Positions 6,960-15,512 of a DNA stretch of 22,366 nucleotides are shown one piece after another (the first letter of the stretch is position 1; every line of letters begins with the position of its first letter). Below the pieces are notes generated by a model. That model worked only from the letters and a program-made list of their open reading frames with translations. It ran no database searches and was not told the DNA's origin. Made by a program: the position numbers and the translations under genes. This stretch comes from an uncultured Bacilli bacterium (GTDB lineage: Bacteria; Bacillota_I; Bacilli_A; RF39; UBA660). The stretch spans positions 1 through 22,366 of the forward strand of contig CAPHZB010000020.1 in NCBI GenBank assembly GCA_948629335.1, read 5' to 3'.

Positions 6960-7506
6960 AAAAGAAAAACAAAAAAAGAGTAAGTATACTTTGGATTTTG
7001 TTCCTATAAAAAGTATTACAAATGGAATGATTATTCTTGATAATAATGAGAAAGTAACTGGAATTAAAATTGTTCCAAGAAATCTTTTCATATTGGATAA
7101 TTCTACACAAGCGGCTATTATCGACAATTTAAAAAATGTATATAATCAAATTGAATATGAATTTTGGATTATTGCAGCAGATCGACCAGTAGATATTAAT
7201 GTTTATTTATCACAGCTTCAGCTTTTGTTTAATTCGACGCAAGATCAGGTGCGAAGAAAATTAATTATTGAGGATATCAATAAAGCCAATATGTTTATGA
7301 TGAACAATATTGTAGATACAGAATATTATTTATTATTTAAGGAAAAAGATATGGAAAAAATTAATAAACGAATAAGACAGCTTGTAAATGGATTTGCGAA
7401 TGCTGGTTTAAATTCACATCAAACGACAAATGATGATTTAAGAATTATTGTGGATAATTTCTTAAATGGAGGACAAACAACAAATTTTGGGGCGGTGATT
7501 GGATAA
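6946..7506 (+). CDS. TraC-like protein (N-terminal VirB4 partner)
   Basis: A soluble protein of about 186 residues. After a Lys/Ser-rich start, it reads LDFVPIKSITNGMIILDNNE, then an IDNLKNVYNQIEYEFWIIAA strand-helix pattern, and DINVYLSQL. This matches the TraC-like domain ('DFLPIKeIrdGvviLkdG...') that sits between PrgI and VirB4 in many Gram-positive and CPR T4SS. There the VirB4 N-terminal region is coded by a separate gene. Its stop codon overlaps the VirB4 start as TAATG, a typical translational coupling. Together the two proteins total about 780 residues, the size of an undivided VirB4. The start is uncertain: ATG at 6946, or GTG at 6937 with AAAGG five bases upstream. Confidence 0.75.
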   Translation: MNSSKKEKQKKSKYTLDFVPIKSITNGMIILDNNEKVTGIKIVPRNLFILDNSTQAAIIDNLKNVYNQIEYEFWIIAADRPVDINVYLSQLQLLFNSTQDQVRRKLIIEDINKANMFMMNNIVDTEYYLLFKEKDMEKINKRIRQLVNGFANAGLNSHQTTNDDLRIIVDNFLNGGQTTNFGAVIG

Positions 7507-9290
7507 TGAATATAAAAGCACAAATTGCTCCTAAAAATTTGGAGTTTAAACCTAGTGGGTTTGTTATTAGTGATAAATATGCAACGATTTTAACTGTTAT
7601 TGCTTATCCAAAGTATGTACAACCTGGTTACCTGGCTAGTCTTACAAGTATGTCTGGAATTAAGGTTGTAATTAAGCATATACCTCTTCCCTTTAGTGTA
7701 ATGAGCAAAATGTTAAATAAGGAAATTGTTGAATTAAAACAACGCTATATGGAAGAGAAGGATAAAACATATCAAGAAAGAATTCGGATGGATTATGAAT
7801 CCTTAGAACAATTTATTACAATGCTTGCAGCCAATCAGTCTAAAATTTATGATTTTCAGATGCATATTATGATTACTGCTGATAGTGAAGAGGAGCTTTT
7901 AAATAAAAAAATGCAAGTAAAAAACTATTTAGAGGCTATGCAAATGCGGGCAATTACGCTTCGTTTTGAACAAGAAAGTGTATTAAAGTCTATTTTGCCA
8001 ATTTATCCAAGACAAGAAGTAGAAAGTCGAATTGGAACGCCAATTCCTGCTCCTACTATGGCAGCCATGTATCCTTTTATTTTTGATAGTATTAAAGATC
8101 CAGGACTTGCTTGTCTACTGGGGGTTGATTTTTCGGGAGGAGTTATCCTTTTTAATCAATTTTTATATCAAATTCGGAAAGAACATAATCGAAACAACGC
8201 CAATTTAATTATTCTAGGAACTTCTGGAAGTGGTAAAAGTACAGCAGCGAAACTAATTGTACGTTCTCATATTCGAAATAATTGTCAGCTTGTTATTATT
8301 GATCCCGAAGGTGAATTTCAAGAGATGGTGGAACGATATGGTGGCGACTTTATTGATTTAGGAAAAGGTGGAGAATATGGAATGGTTAATCCATTAGAGC
8401 CCGTTTTGGATGCTGATGAGGAAGATATACAAAATGGACTAGGTTATACTGTCATGACCAGAACTCTTCAATCTTTAAAAGCGTTTATGAAATATTATGA
8501 TCCTAAAATTGATGAGGATGTTCTTAATATGTTTAGTGAAGTAGTCCAAGAAACGTATAGACGATTTGGAATTAACTTTGAGTCTGATTTTTCACAATTC
8601 TCATCCGATGATTATCCAACATTTAAAGATGTATATGCAACCATTCGAGGGCGAGTTGCTTCTATGGTAGAACAAACACATGAAAAAGATATTTTAGAAA
8701 AATTGGAAATTAAAGTTAGACCAATTGTAAAAGAATTAAAATACTATTTTGATGGGCATACGACGATTCGTCCAAAAAGTCAGTTTATAGCATTTAATAT
8801 TAGAGAAATTATGAATGCTGATATAAATATAAAAAATGCATTATTTTTCAATATTTTAAAGTATGCATGGGGACTTACACTCAATAAAACAGTGAATACA
8901 ATACTAGAAGTGGATGAAGCACATGTTTTACTTTCTGGGAATAATACATTAGGAGCTGACTTTCTAGCACAAATCCAAAGACGTTCTAGAAAGTATAATA
9001 CGGGTACTATTATTATTACTCAGCAACCAAGTGATTTCTCTGATCCAAATGTAATTACGCAAGGAAAAGCTATTTTTGATAATGCCTCTTATTATTTAAT
9101 TATGGGATTAAAGAAACAGGCTGCCGAGGATTTATCACGATTAGTTGACTTGAATGAAAGTGAAGTAGAAGGAATCAAAAGGTATACACAAGGAGAAGCA
9201 TTATTTGTATGTGGTTCTAGAAGAATGCAGATTAATGTAATTGCGACGGATTCAGAGTTGGATTCCTTTGGTAGTGGTGGAGGATTATAA
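7506..9290 (+). CDS. virB4: VirB4-like T4SS ATPase
   Basis: A 594-residue cytoplasmic ATPase that powers substrate transfer or pilus assembly. The opening AQIAPKNLEFKP, followed by SDKYATILTVIAYP, is the usual core start of Gram-positive VirB4 (TraE/CD1110-type) proteins. Walker A is GTSGSGKST (238-246) and an IDPEGEF motif follows at 265-271. Walker B is ILEVDEAHVLL (466-476) with DEAH at 470-473. The downstream TQQPSD motif (505-510) is also typical of the family. All catalytic motifs look intact. The ATG shares one base with the preceding stop (TAATG). It lacks the N-terminal domain, which the previous gene supplies. This is one of the most secure calls in the window. Confidence 0.93.
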   Translation: MNIKAQIAPKNLEFKPSGFVISDKYATILTVIAYPKYVQPGYLASLTSMSGIKVVIKHIPLPFSVMSKMLNKEIVELKQRYMEEKDKTYQERIRMDYESLEQFITMLAANQSKIYDFQMHIMITADSEEELLNKKMQVKNYLEAMQMRAITLRFEQESVLKSILPIYPRQEVESRIGTPIPAPTMAAMYPFIFDSIKDPGLACLLGVDFSGGVILFNQFLYQIRKEHNRNNANLIILGTSGSGKSTAAKLIVRSHIRNNCQLVIIDPEGEFQEMVERYGGDFIDLGKGGEYGMVNPLEPVLDADEEDIQNGLGYTVMTRTLQSLKAFMKYYDPKIDEDVLNMFSEVVQETYRRFGINFESDFSQFSSDDYPTFKDVYATIRGRVASMVEQTHEKDILEKLEIKVRPIVKELKYYFDGHTTIRPKSQFIAFNIREIMNADINIKNALFFNILKYAWGLTLNKTVNTILEVDEAHVLLSGNNTLGADFLAQIQRRSRKYNTGTIIITQQPSDFSDPNVITQGKAIFDNASYYLIMGLKKQAAEDLSRLVDLNESEVEGIKRYTQGEALFVCGSRRMQINVIATDSELDSFGSGGGL

Positions 9291-9317
9291 TAAGATTAAG
9301 ATTAGGTGGTGTTTTTT

Positions 9318-11207
9318 GTGGCTGATAAGCGTAGAGATAAATTAACATTTGATAAACAAGATGGGATAAATTTTGAAACAAAAAATCCATCTTCTAATAT
9401 GAATATAAACCAAAAGTCAGGAGGGAATACCCCTTCTGACTTAGGTGCTATAAAAAAAAATTCATTCAAAAATAGTCCATCAAGAAATAACGGAATAAAT
9501 AGTAAAGTACGTTCTTCTTTCAATCAACCAATAAATCAGTCAATTCAACAACCAACCCAAAAAGGGAATACATCAAAGAAAGTAGTAACTTCTAGGCAGA
9601 TATCACGGAATACAGTTTCTAATAATAGACAAGTGAATCGTTTTGGAAAGAATCAAGAACAAGAAAATAAGCAGGTTCCTTCTGATACAAAATCTCCTAA
9701 AAAAGAAGAAAAAAATGAAAATCCGAAGAATAAAAATCCCCTTTTAAATCAAAACAACATGAAAGGATTTGGGAAAAACAAAGCTACAAAAAATCCAAGA
9801 ATGAATTCAAGTGCCCCTTTTTTAGGAAAAGGGAAAGGTTTTTTACCCGCTAAAGGAAAAGTTCCATCCCTACAGGGAAATCGACTCTTATCTTCTTTAT
9901 CACAAAAAAGAAGTTCACAAAAGGAAGGTACAGAAAAAAAAGCAATTGTACAACCGCAATTTAGTTTAGTTACCTTTTTTCAGGAAATACCTATTCATAT
10001 TAAAATAGCTATAGGGGTAGTACTTATATGCTTTATTGTTCTTGTCATTTTGATTATTGCTATTGTTACAATGACATCTTCTGAAAGTGGCAATAGGGAA
10101 ATGCTTGAGGAGTTTATAGAGGGGGATTATACAGAAGAACAATTATGTCATTACTTGCAAAAAAATGGCTATATTTCAGAGAATGAAGATTGTAAAGATA
10201 CAAAAACATTTCAATTTTTTACTTCTTTAAAAGAACTTATTGAAGAATATGAAACAAAATATCAAATCAATCGATTTCAGGTGAATGTGCAACTTTTATA
10301 TGAAACGTTATTTTATTTCTTTGCAGATGAAGATTTTTATAGTCGTGTAACAAAAGAAGAAATGCGAAATTTAATAGACGCTAGTTTAGAAGAAATTGAA
10401 GAGACTTGTGTAGTAAAGTACTATAACCAAGAAACAAAAGCTTGTACAGAAGTAAAATATGTTTATACTTTATATGAGTATAGTCTAGATAAGTATATTT
10501 CCTATTTAAAATATGGAACATCCAGTACACATCCAAATTATGGACATGCTACAGTAAATGTAGGCAGAAATGGAAAAAGTTTAGCACGTAAATGTGGGAC
10601 GGGAAAAAATACAGATTATGTGTTTGCCTATGGAATTGTAAATACAAGTTCATCTCCGATGTCAGAAGGGAGTGCTTGTCCTGGGAACCCTGTTACAAAT
10701 GAAGATTATGAGGACTTGGAGCCAACTTATACAAGTTTAGAAGAAATGGGTGCTTTAGGTGGTGTACCAAAGTATTCTCATATTTATAAAGGAGAAAAGC
10801 CAAGCAAAGAACCACCAAATAAAGAAGAAGTAAGTGGGGAAGGTTTAGGTGTTGAGATTGCACAATATGCACTACAATTTGTCGGTAATCCATATGTTTA
10901 TGGTGGAAATAGTTTAACGAAAGGAACGGACTGTAGCGGATTTGTACAACTTATTTATAAACATTTTAATATAGAACTGCCTAGAACATCAGGAAACCAA
11001 GCAACAGTAGGCGAGAAAGTTTCATGCAGTTTAGGATCTTTAAAACCTGGTGATTTGATTTTCTATGATCATCCAGTAAGCCATGTTGCCATGTATATTG
11101 GTAATGGAAAAATAGTGCATGCGAAGAGCGCTAAAACAGGAATTGTGACAGATAAATATAATTATAGTAAAAAGGGATTCAATGTATGTAGACGTATTGT
11201 AGAATAG
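9318..11207 (+). CDS. Membrane-anchored NlpC/P60 peptidoglycan hydrolase of the T4SS
   Basis: A protein of about 629 residues. Residues 1-220 are low-complexity, rich in Asn, Lys, Ser and Gln, and predicted cytoplasmic and disordered. One strong helix follows (about 229-252), then an acidic extracellular region with paired cysteines. A C-terminal NlpC/P60 domain (about 510-629) completes it. The catalytic Cys is in TDCSGF (Cys 539), the His in VSHVAMYIG (His 589), and a third polar site is in IVHA (His 601). The domain cleaves peptide stems of peptidoglycan and is the usual VirB1-like, wall-opening component of Gram-positive T4SS. The GTG start at 9318 is chosen because AGGTGGTG (9304-9311) sits six bases upstream. 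The long cytoplasmic tail is unusual for a wall hydrolase. Confidence 0.88.
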   Translation: MADKRRDKLTFDKQDGINFETKNPSSNMNINQKSGGNTPSDLGAIKKNSFKNSPSRNNGINSKVRSSFNQPINQSIQQPTQKGNTSKKVVTSRQISRNTVSNNRQVNRFGKNQEQENKQVPSDTKSPKKEEKNENPKNKNPLLNQNNMKGFGKNKATKNPRMNSSAPFLGKGKGFLPAKGKVPSLQGNRLLSSLSQKRSSQKEGTEKKAIVQPQFSLVTFFQEIPIHIKIAIGVVLICFIVLVILIIAIVTMTSSESGNREMLEEFIEGDYTEEQLCHYLQKNGYISENEDCKDTKTFQFFTSLKELIEEYETKYQINRFQVNVQLLYETLFYFFADEDFYSRVTKEEMRNLIDASLEEIEETCVVKYYNQETKACTEVKYVYTLYEYSLDKYISYLKYGTSSTHPNYGHATVNVGRNGKSLARKCGTGKNTDYVFAYGIVNTSSSPMSEGSACPGNPVTNEDYEDLEPTYTSLEEMGALGGVPKYSHIYKGEKPSKEPPNKEEVSGEGLGVEIAQYALQFVGNPYVYGGNSLTKGTDCSGFVQLIYKHFNIELPRTSGNQATVGEKVSCSLGSLKPGDLIFYDHPVSHVAMYIGNGKIVHAKSAKTGIVTDKYNYSKKGFNVCRRIVE

Positions 11208-11224
11208 AACAGTGAGGTGATAGA

Positions 11225-12619
11225 ATGAAAAAGTTGAAAGCTCCATTTATATGTGGAATATTTTTCCTTGTTCTTTTTTGTTCTACTCTCTTTTCTAATA
11301 CAAACACGATTATAAATCGAGCAAAAAGATATAATGTATCCTCTTCTGATATTGCTTCTAAATCAGGAATGTTTGTTGATGCCTCTTTAGAATTTGGCGT
11401 TCCTGCTTCTATTTTAATAGCAATGGCGATTGAGGAAACGAGTTTTGGAACAAAGGGTGTAGGGGTTAGTCTAAATAACTGGTTTGGAATAGAAAAAACA
11501 AGTCTTTATCCAACGGATCCAAACTATACAGGTCGTTTCGAAAAATATCCCAATGCGCGTGCATCGATTCGCGATGCAGCAAGACTATTAGGTTCACCTA
11601 AATCAAGTTATAAAATCACCAATATCATTATTAATAATGGTGGTTTAGATGGCGCATATGACAAAATTGCTCGTTCTATAACAGCACACTGGTGCGTGAA
11701 TGAACCAGGTGCTCCATGTAGCTATGATGCACAGAAATTATTAGATGACATTGAAAAATATGATTTAACAAAATATGATGAGAAATTAAAGAATTTGTCT
11801 GTGGATGAGATAAAAGCAATTTTAGATAAATATTATGGCCCAAATGCAATCCCAATTCCAGGTTATGATGGAGTACAAAATGATTGGAGTGGGGATTATA
11901 CAGAACCAGACTTGAGTGACAACATTGTTGACGGTATCTATTTTAATACATCCTATTATGGGGATATAACAGAAGGATATATTTATAAAAAATATGCAGA
12001 ACTACCAATGTGGGGAAATATTGGAACAGATTCAGATGAAAAAAAGGTAGATACCATTATTCGAAGAACTTTTATACAAGGAGAAGAATTGTATGGAGAT
12101 GGGGTTCTTCATGCAGATGACTTTTTGTTCATGAAAACCGAGAATACGCCACCTCCTTCAAATGTACCAACTGGAAATGGGACACCTCTTTCTTGTTATG
12201 TAAGAATTAGTTCTTCCTTTAATGATCAAGAAAGTTTTAGAAATGCGAAACATAAGGGTTTAGATTTAGCTGCTCCAGTAGGAACAAAAATTTATTCAGT
12301 TACTTCAGGGCAAGTTATTGCTACACACACAGGTTGCCCACCAGTTGGATACTATGGTTCAAAGTGTGGAGGCGGATATGGAAATCATATAAAAATTAGA
12401 GGTGTTGATGGAAAAGTTTATATTTATGCTCACATGCAAACAGGGCCATTCTTTAAGAAAGGAGATCAGGTTGTTAAGGGAAGTCACATTGGAATTGTAG
12501 GTTCATCAGGTAGTTCAACGGGTCCCCATCTCCACTTTGAAGTGAAACAAAATAACGTAAGTATTAATCCACTTCCTTATTCTAATTATACAAATATTCC
12601 AAAATGTGGTGGAGGATAG
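11225..12619 (+). CDS. Secreted glucosaminidase (GH73-like) plus M23 endopeptidase wall hydrolase
   Basis: A 464-residue secreted protein with an N-terminal signal or anchor segment (about 7-24). Residues 35-180 form a GH73-like glucosaminidase domain: ASILIAMAIEETSFG carries the likely catalytic Glu (70 or 71), followed by NNWFGI and RFEKYPNARASIRDAA. The C-terminal 130 residues are an M23/LytM zinc peptidase with HKGLD (His 343, Asp 347), YAHM (His 403) and GPHLHFEV (His 435, His 437). It can therefore cut both the glycan strand and the peptide cross-link. The start follows GAGGTGAT, 18 nt after the NlpC/P60 gene. It is the second wall hydrolase in the operon. Both active sites look complete. 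Confidence 0.88.
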   Translation: MKKLKAPFICGIFFLVLFCSTLFSNTNTIINRAKRYNVSSSDIASKSGMFVDASLEFGVPASILIAMAIEETSFGTKGVGVSLNNWFGIEKTSLYPTDPNYTGRFEKYPNARASIRDAARLLGSPKSSYKITNIIINNGGLDGAYDKIARSITAHWCVNEPGAPCSYDAQKLLDDIEKYDLTKYDEKLKNLSVDEIKAILDKYYGPNAIPIPGYDGVQNDWSGDYTEPDLSDNIVDGIYFNTSYYGDITEGYIYKKYAELPMWGNIGTDSDEKKVDTIIRRTFIQGEELYGDGVLHADDFLFMKTENTPPPSNVPTGNGTPLSCYVRISSSFNDQESFRNAKHKGLDLAAPVGTKIYSVTSGQVIATHTGCPPVGYYGSKCGGGYGNHIKIRGVDGKVYIYAHMQTGPFFKKGDQVVKGSHIGIVGSSGSSTGPHLHFEVKQNNVSINPLPYSNYTNIPKCGGG

Positions 12620-12656
12620 TAATTTATGAAAACAAAAAAAGGAAAGGGTGAGTAGA

Positions 12657-13367
12657 ATGAAAAAACAGGAAATAGGTATCTTTGTACTTTTTCTTCTACT
12701 TTTCTGTGGTTGTAGTGCAAAAGTAGATGTTATTGTAGATACAAAGCATATTATGGAAGAAGTAAGTCACATTTCGATGCCTAAAGAACATGTGACAAAC
12801 TATTTCTCTTCTTTAGATGAAGCTAGAAGATATTATAATGCTATTTTGGCAGATTCTGGTGTCCGAAAAGAAAAATATTCCTTCAAACTTTCCTACAAAG
12901 ATAGCTTAGCTTTTGGAACAATTAAAAAGAAAAGAAAATTAGAAAATGGAAAAATAGAAGGAATAGAGTCATTCCTTTTTAAGGAAGTAAAAAAAACAAA
13001 TGAGTCTTATCAACTTATATTATCTGATAAAGTTTTGGACTATTTTGGTTCAGAGTTAGAAATGGATATTGACGAGGAGTCTTTATTAAAAGAAATTGAT
13101 TTGAATATTCAGTTTCATAACAAAGTGTCTACAAGTAATAGTGATTCACATAATTCAAATACAAATACGTATACATGGAAAATTACTAAAGATAATCTAA
13201 ATAGAAATATCGAATTTACGATAACAAATACAAAAAGATATGATATAATAATGGCGTATTTGTTCAAAAAGTATATAGATTTCATCTTTTTAGGAGTTTT
13301 TTTACTTGGAATCGGTTTATTTATCATGTACATTATTCGAAAATCAAAACGTGAAAATGCAATTTAG
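12657..13367 (+). CDS. LppM-like (DUF3153-type) lipoprotein with C-terminal membrane anchor
   Basis: A 236-residue protein. A lipoprotein signal (LFLLLFCGC, lipidated Cys 19) is followed by SAKVDVIVDT and an extracellular, mostly beta-predicted domain. A C-terminal helix (about 209-228) with basic RKSKR behind it completes the protein. A lipobox plus C-terminal helix, and a T-x-TWK strand before an isoleucine/threonine-rich beta segment, resemble LppM/DUF3153 proteins. Sequence similarity is weak, so the family call is tentative. Within a T4SS operon it could serve as an extracellular scaffold, filling the space of VirB8, for which no clear homologue is seen here. The start ATG at 12657 is preceded by GGAAAGGGTGAG; a GTG at 12648 lies within that site and is rejected. 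Confidence 0.55.
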   Translation: MKKQEIGIFVLFLLLFCGCSAKVDVIVDTKHIMEEVSHISMPKEHVTNYFSSLDEARRYYNAILADSGVRKEKYSFKLSYKDSLAFGTIKKKRKLENGKIEGIESFLFKEVKKTNESYQLILSDKVLDYFGSELEMDIDEESLLKEIDLNIQFHNKVSTSNSDSHNSNTNTYTWKITKDNLNRNIEFTITNTKRYDIIMAYLFKKYIDFIFLGVFLLGIGLFIMYIIRKSKRENAI

Positions 13368-13378
13368 GAGGTTTTAAG

Positions 13379-15445
13379 ATGAAGTTGAAATTTAAGGCAG
13401 AAGCCAAAGATGTTGTTGTGTTTGTTCTCTTCTTATTTGTTTTACTTTATGTTATATCTCTTGCCGTTGTAAATGCAATTAGTTTTTTGAATGAGGGAAG
13501 ATTTAGTGGATTGAATCCTCTTCCTGCTTTTACAAAGGGATATATTGTTCCAACGATGGTGTTCTATCTTATTGCTGTTATTGCTGCTTTTGCAAGTGTA
13601 CAGTCCTACTTTTTTGAAAGAGAAAAAGGAATTGGGGTATCTATTGGTAGTAAAACTGAAAAAGGATACTCAAGGTGGGCTAAAGATAAGGAAATCAAAG
13701 GAGAATTAGAACTTGTTCATCCAACGGATAACAATATTGCTAAAGGAGGTATTCCTTTAATTAATAACGGGAAAGAGATTTGGGTAGATACATCTGGATA
13801 TCATAACATGATTATTGGTTCTACTGGAAGCGGTAAATCACAGGCGTTATCTTTTCCATTCATTCGAGTTATGGCTAAGGCTGGCGAATCTATGATTGTA
13901 ACTGACCCAAAAGGAGAGTTATATGAAGGTACAGCGACCGAACTAAAAGAACGTGGATACAATATCGTCATTTTAAACTTCCGTGATCCACAAAAGGGAA
14001 ACTGTTGGAATCCATTTTCCCTTCCTTATAAATTATATAAAGAGGGTAATATTGATAAATCGACCGAACTCTTAGAAGATTTAGCAAAAAATATTTTGTA
14101 TGACGAAAACAATAAGGGTGCAGATCCTTTCTGGGAAAATACCGCAGCGGATTATTTTACAGGTCTTTCTTTAGCTCTTTTTGACGATGCTGATGAATCT
14201 GAAATTAACTTAAATAGCATTAATTTAATGAGCACAGTTGGGGAAGAAAAAATTGGTGGTAATACAGTTATTAAAGAATACTTCAGTGATAAACCTCAAA
14301 ATTCAGGTGCTTATATCAATGTAGCAAGTACATTGATGGCCCCATCGGAAACAAAAGGAAGTATTTTATCTGTATTTAAGCAGAAAATAAAACTATTCTC
14401 TTCTCGTGACAACTTATCAGAAATGTTATCAAGTAGTGACTTTGATATGGAAGATATTGGTAGAAAGAAAACCGCCGTATTTATTGTTGTGCAAGACGAA
14501 AAGAAAACGTATCATTCTCTTGTAACCATTTTTTTAAAGCAATGTTATGAAACGTTAGTACGTGTTGCACAAGAAACAGGTGGAAAGTTAAAGTATCGAA
14601 CTAATTTCTTGATGGACGAGTTTGCAAACATGCCTCCATTAGGTGATGTAGATGCCATGGTATCTGCAGCTCGTTCTAGAAATATAAAACTTTCTTTTAT
14701 CATTCAGAATTTTTCACAGTTAAATGATGTGTATGGGAAAGAAAAAGCAGAAACAATTCGTGGAAACTGTGGAAATACAATCTACATTTTAAGTACAGAA
14801 TTAGCAGCTTTAGAAGAAATTAGTAAAATGTGTGGAGAGGTGAAATCAAAAAAAGAGGATAAAACAGATTCTAGACCCCTTGTTACAGTGACAGATCTTC
14901 AAAACCTGAAAGAGGAAGAAGCCATTATTCTGCGCTCTCGTAATCGTCCTTATAAAACAAAATTGAAGTTTGACTGGAAGATTGATTGGGGTAAAAAATA
15001 TGAAAAAGCAGACTATCCTGTTCGTGAAAAACAAGAAGTAAAAACTTTTGATTTAAAAGCAATTGTTGAAAAGAAACGTCAGAAAAAAATGGAAGAAATG
15101 CTCGGCTCTGTAAAGGGAAGCGACACAAAAGCACCAGGATTATCTGGAATGCCACCTTTTCCTGGAATGCCCGGGATGCCTGGAATGTCAGGTGGACCTA
15201 AAAAACCGGGTGGCTTTAATGTTGATGACATTGTAAAAAGAATTGATGCACGAATTGCTGAACTTGAAGCAGAAGAAAAGCGTGAAAAAGAGAAAAAAGA
15301 ACAGGAGAAAAAAGAATCAATAAAAGAAACACCACAGAATCCTATAAAACCATTAGAACCAAAGATTGTTGATATGCCAAAGAAAAATAAGGATATTACC
15401 GATGATCAATTTTTCGACGACTTCTTTTGTGATGATGAATTTTAA
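13379..15445 (+). CDS. virD4: VirD4/TraG-type coupling ATPase
   Basis: A 688-residue membrane ATPase that selects substrates and delivers them to the T4SS channel. Two N-terminal helices (about 12-33 and 56-74) precede the motor domain. Walker A is IIGSTGSGKSQ (145-155), VTDPKGELYEG lies at 174-184, and Walker B is FLMDEFANMPPLG (410-422). SFIIQNFSQL at 439-448 is also characteristic. Beyond the ATPase, residues 580-612 form a Pro/Gly/Met-rich linker (PGMPGMPGM). A charged helix (about 615-650) and a very acidic, Phe-rich end (DDQFFDDFFCDDEF) follow. TTTAGGAGG lies 12 nt after the previous stop. It is the last gene of the operon and is followed by a terminator. No relaxase gene accompanies it here. 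Confidence 0.93.
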   Translation: MKLKFKAEAKDVVVFVLFLFVLLYVISLAVVNAISFLNEGRFSGLNPLPAFTKGYIVPTMVFYLIAVIAAFASVQSYFFEREKGIGVSIGSKTEKGYSRWAKDKEIKGELELVHPTDNNIAKGGIPLINNGKEIWVDTSGYHNMIIGSTGSGKSQALSFPFIRVMAKAGESMIVTDPKGELYEGTATELKERGYNIVILNFRDPQKGNCWNPFSLPYKLYKEGNIDKSTELLEDLAKNILYDENNKGADPFWENTAADYFTGLSLALFDDADESEINLNSINLMSTVGEEKIGGNTVIKEYFSDKPQNSGAYINVASTLMAPSETKGSILSVFKQKIKLFSSRDNLSEMLSSSDFDMEDIGRKKTAVFIVVQDEKKTYHSLVTIFLKQCYETLVRVAQETGGKLKYRTNFLMDEFANMPPLGDVDAMVSAARSRNIKLSFIIQNFSQLNDVYGKEKAETIRGNCGNTIYILSTELAALEEISKMCGEVKSKKEDKTDSRPLVTVTDLQNLKEEEAIILRSRNRPYKTKLKFDWKIDWGKKYEKADYPVREKQEVKTFDLKAIVEKKRQKKMEEMLGSVKGSDTKAPGLSGMPPFPGMPGMPGMSGGPKKPGGFNVDDIVKRIDARIAELEAEEKREKEKKEQEKKESIKETPQNPIKPLEPKIVDMPKKNKDITDDQFFDDFFCDDEF

Positions 15446-15464
15446 AGTCCTATGGACTTTTTTT
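15444..15464 (+). terminator. Rho-independent terminator of the T4SS operon
   Basis: AAAGTCC (15444-15450), loop TAT and GGACTTT (15454-15460) are followed by T residues. The stem overlaps the last two bases of the virD4 stop codon. Confidence 0.85.
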
Positions 15465-15512
15465 CTATGCAAAAAAATATTTTTTCATATACTAGTATTA
15501 AGGAGGAGTAGA

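Noticed and set aside
7480..7530. Programmed frameshift or sequencing error joining the TraC-like and VirB4 genes
   Set aside because: No slippery heptamer is visible, the TAATG overlap is a classic coupling signal, and separate TraC-like and VirB4 genes are a known arrangement.
544..15445. Integrative conjugative element or prophage called as such
   Set aside because: No relaxase, integrase, replication gene, attachment repeat or phage structural gene is visible in the window.
15366..15512. Longer N-terminus for the rhodanese
   Set aside because: It would overlap virD4 and its terminator and has no ribosome binding site; AAGGAGGAG marks the GTG at 15513.
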